DNA from: Colletes latitarsis | Taxonomy: Eukaryota; Arthropoda; Insecta; Hymenoptera; Colletidae | DNA: 64,000 nt | NCBI RefSeq assembly: GCF_051014445.1 | Contig: NW_027488377.1 | Location: 2,728,001-2,792,000, forward strand | Direction: 5' to 3' | Shown: one piece after another, positions 61,442-64,000 of the stretch | Layout: the number at the start of each line of letters is the position of its first letter | Numbering within the stretch: position 1 is the stretch's first letter | Position numbers and translations under genes: made by a program | The notes under the pieces: generated by a model | The model's database searches: none | What the model was told of the DNA's origin: nothing | The model's input: only the letters and a program-made list of their open reading frames with translations

Positions 61442-64000
61442 CCTAGGCCTAACCTAGACCTAACATGCGTTATCCTCTAAAATATTTATCGAAACCAGGT
61501 TTAATTGACTGTTTTAGTGTGGTACCACTTTGCTACGTGATCCAAAGCAGAAAAAACCCTCGCTCAGGTCAATATGTATGTTAAAACTGCGAGAGGATGA
61601 CCCTGATGAGGGCAAATCCCTGGCCTAAGCTAGACCAAGTACCAAACCAGAAAAAACCCAGGATCTGTTCAACAAGTATGTGAAGAATGCGAAAGTATGA
61701 GTCTGATGAGGGAAAATCCCAGGCCTAACCTAGACCTAACATGCGTTATCCTCAAAAATATTGATCGATACCAGGTTTAATCGACTGTTTCAGTGTGGTA
61801 CCACATTACTACGTGATCCAAACCAGAAAAAAACCAGGATCTGTTCAACAAGTATGTGAAAAACGCGAAAGTATGAGCCTGATGAGGGCAAATCCCAGAC
61901 CTATCCCAGACATAACTTGCGTTATCCTATAAAATATTGATCGAATCCAGTTTTAATGGACAGTTTTAGTGTGGTACCACATTACTACGTGATCCAAACC
62001 AGAAGAAACCCAGAATCTGTTCAACAAGTATGTGAAAAACGCGAAAGTATGAGCCTGATGAGGGCAAATCCCAGACCTATCCCAGACATAACTTGCGTTA
62101 TCCTATAAAATATTGATCGAATCCAGTTTTAATGGTCTGTTTCAGTGTGGTACCACATTACTACGTGATCCAAAGGAGAAAACACGATCGATCAGGTTTA
62201 CATGAATGTTAAAACTGCGAAAGTATGACCCTGATGAGGGTAAATCCCGGACCTAACCTAGTCCTAAGCTTCGTTATCCTCTAAAATATTGATCGTAACC
62301 AGGATTAATTGACTGTTTCAGTGTGGTACCACATTACTACGTGATCCAACCCAGAAAAAAACCAGGATCTGTTCAACAAGTATGTGAAAAATGCGAAAAT
62401 ATGACCCTGATGAGGGCAAATCCCAGACCTATCCCAGACCTAACTTGCGTTATCCTCTAAAATATAGATCGAAACCAGGTTTAATTGACTGTTTCAGTGT
62501 GGTACTACATTACTACGTGATCCAAACCAGAAAAAACCCAGGATCTGTTCAACAAGTATGTGAAGAATGCGAAAGTATGAGTCTGGTGAGGGAAAATCCC
62601 AGGCCTAACCTAGACCTAACATGCGTTATCCTCAAAAATATTGATCGATATCAGGTTTAATCGACTGTTTCAGTGTGGTACCACATGACTACGTGATCCA
62701 ACCCAGAAAAAAACCAGGATCTGTTCAACAAGTATGTGAAAAATGCGAAAATATGACCCTGATGAGGGCAAATCCCAGACCTATCCCAGACCTAACTTGC
62801 GTTATCCTCTAAAATATAGATCGAAACCAGGTTTAATGGACTGTTTCAGTGTGGTACTACATTACTACGTGATCCAAACCAGAAAAAACCCAGGATCTGT
62901 TCAACAAGTATGTGAAGAATGCGAAAGTATGAGTCTGATGAGGGAAAATCCCAGGGCTAACCTAGACCTAACATGCGTTATCCTCAAAAATATTGATCGA
63001 TATCAGGTTTAATCGACTGTTTCGGTGTGGTACCACATTACTACGTGATCCAAACCAGAAAAAAACCAGTATCTGTTCAACAAGTTTGTGAAAAATGCGA
63101 AAATATGACCCTGATGAGGGCAAATCACAGACCTATCCCAGACCTAACTTGCGTTATCCTCTAAAATATAGATCGAAACCAGGTTTAATTGACTGTTTCA
63201 GTGTGGTACCACATTACTACGTGATCCAAACCAGAAGAAACCCAGAATCTGTTCAACAAGTATGTGAAAAACGCGAAAGTATGAGCCTGATGAGGGCAAA
63301 TCCCAGATCTATCCCAGACATAACTTGCGTTATCCTATAAAATATTTATCAAGACCATGTTTAATTGACTGTTTCAGTGTGGTTCCACATTACTACGTGA
63401 TCCAAACCAGAAAAAACCTAGTATCTGTTCAACAAGTATGTGAAAAACGCGAAAGTATGAGCCTGATGAGGGCAAATCCCAGACCTATCCCAGACATAAC
63501 TTGCGTTATCCTATAAAATATTGATCGAATACAGTTTTAATGGACAGTTTTAGTGTGGTACCACATTACTACGTGATCCAAACCAGAAGAAACCCAGAAT
63601 CTGTTCAACAAGTATGTGAAAAACGCGAAAGTATGAGCCTGATGAGGGCAAATCCCAGATCTATCCCAGACATAACTCGCGTTATCCTATAAAATATTTA
63701 TCAAGACCATGTTTAATTGACTGTTTCAGTGTGGTACCACAATACTACGTGATCCAAAGCAGAAAAAACGATCGATCAGGTTTACACGTATGTTAAAACT
63801 GCGAAAGTATGACCCTGATGAGGGCAAATCCCAGACCTAACCTAGACTTAACCTGTGTTATCGTCTAAAATATTAATCGAAACCAGGTTTAATGGCCTGT
63901 TTCAGCGTGGTACCACATTACTACGTGATCGAAAAAAGAGAAAACCCAGGATCTGTTCAAGAATTATGTGAAGAATGCGAAAGTATGAGACTGATGAGGG
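61442..64000 (+). repeat. HOR unit 11, partial at the window end
   Basis: It begins with the anchor and the TTTGCTACG monomer, contains the one truncated monomer, and has GATCGATC markers at 62,184 (in a GGAGAAAACACGATCG variant) and 63,768. The window ends before the next anchor. Confidence 0.8.
61606..61705 (+). repeat. Truncated 100-bp monomer
   Basis: This copy measures 100 bp between successive ATGAGGG starts instead of 176. After GCTAGACC it reads AAGTACC and then AAACCAG. The equivalent at 56,533-56,615 has 83 bases in place of those seven, a net loss of 76 bp. The A/T-rich stretch and the palindrome are gone. It is the only large indel I found. It explains why spacing between markers on either side (61,204 to 62,184, 980 bp) is not a whole number of monomers. 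Confidence 0.92.

Larger units (their letters stand above)
1..64000 (+). repeat. Tandem satellite array, 176-bp monomer, about 364 head-to-tail copies
   Basis: The core GTGGTACCAC and its variants recur every 175-177 bp from the first bases to the last. Successive CCAC positions at 91, 266, 442, 618, 794, 970, 1146, 1322 and 1498 show the step directly. Nearly every monomer contains, in order, ATGAGGGCAAATCC, a pair of AGACCTA motifs, CGTTATCC, TAAAATATT, ACCAGG, GACTGTTTCAG, the palindrome, GTGATCC, CAAGTATG and GCGAA. All copies lie on the same strand and I saw no inversion. No non-satellite insertion is present, and both ends of the window fall inside the array. Known: repeats of about 150-180 bp are typical of centromeric or heterochromatic satellites in plants and animals. 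Inferred: this is a centromeric, pericentromeric or similar heterochromatic block. I do not recognise the family. Confidence 0.98.
36233..64000 (+). repeat. Region II: homogeneous satellite domain with higher-order repeats
   Basis: Monomers share many diagnostic changes (GAAGAAACCC, GGGAAAATCC, TTAATCG, GAATTATGTGAAG) and are organised in variable-length units. The anchor CCTAGG within AATCCTAGGCCTAACC occurs at 36,273, 39,265, 42,257, 44,545, 47,361, 50,705, 52,466, 54,050, 56,338, 58,274 and 61,442. Intervals correspond to 17, 17, 13, 16, 19, 10 (plus 1 bp), 9, 13, 11 and 18 monomers. All steps are whole monomers, which implies in-register unequal exchange. Confidence 0.88.

Noticed and set aside
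1..64000. CRISPR array
   Set aside because: There are no unique spacers. The repeats abut directly and are 176 bp long.
1..64000. CENP-B box
   Set aside because: On the minus strand TTTCGATCAATA partly fits the first half of the NTTCGNNNNANNCGGGN core, but the CGGG part is TTTT-like in the monomer. I saw no full match.
1..64000. RNA polymerase III internal promoter (tRNA-derived repeat)
   Set aside because: The minus strand has GGTTTCGATCA, loosely like a B box, but it does not fit the consensus, there is no A box at suitable distance, and no tRNA fold is apparent.
1..64000. Transposon or retroelement insertions in the array
   Set aside because: I followed the monomer landmarks through the whole window and found no interruption, target-site duplication or terminal repeat. 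The single length anomaly at 61.6 kb is a deletion.
1..64000. Assignment to a named plant or animal satellite family
   Set aside because: The length resembles several well-known centromeric satellites, but I could not match the sequence from memory to any. Length alone is not evidence.

Overview
The whole 64-kb window is satellite DNA. It is one uninterrupted head-to-tail array of a monomer of about 176 bp. I counted roughly 364 monomers from the recurring core GTGGTACCAC (first at 85-94, last at 63,907-63,916), all in the same orientation. I found no credible protein-coding gene, RNA gene, transposon, CRISPR array or unique sequence. The array runs off both ends of the window. A nucleosome-scale monomer, GC near 41% and layered higher-order repeats (HORs) point to a eukaryotic chromosome, most likely a centromeric or pericentromeric block. 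I do not recognise the monomer family, so I do not name an organism. Centromere function is an inference, not something the sequence shows.

Layout. Region I (1 to about 35,570) is a mosaic of many diverged monomer subtypes. There is no single regular HOR. Long blocks of 1-3.5 kb recur at offsets close to whole numbers of monomers: 7,215, 8,450, 11,267, 13,378, about 9,153 then 8,978, 10,217 and 12,852 bp. A nearly perfect tandem duplication of 1,061 bp (23,896-26,017) is probably the youngest event there. A transition zone (about 35,571-36,232) carries nested local duplications that include a region I type monomer. Region II (about 36,233 to 64,000) is more homogeneous. It starts with two nearly identical 2,992-bp units of 17 monomers, followed by variable-length derivatives of 9 to 19 monomers. 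These can be followed with one anchor (AATCCTAGGCCTAACC) and with a GATCGATC marker monomer. Two haplotypes of one segment occur in the order A A B A B B, which indicates that a larger superunit of about 8.4 kb was itself copied.

No genes work together here. The biology is array evolution: subtype diversification, segmental amplification in whole-monomer steps, and local homogenisation. Recurrent within-monomer features are a 12-bp perfect palindrome, an 11-bp internal direct repeat and a short GGG/CCC hairpin next to a CTGATGAG box. One monomer (61,606-61,705) is clearly truncated. Coordinates of duplicated blocks were found by reading shared variants by eye, so breakpoints carry an uncertainty of tens of bases.
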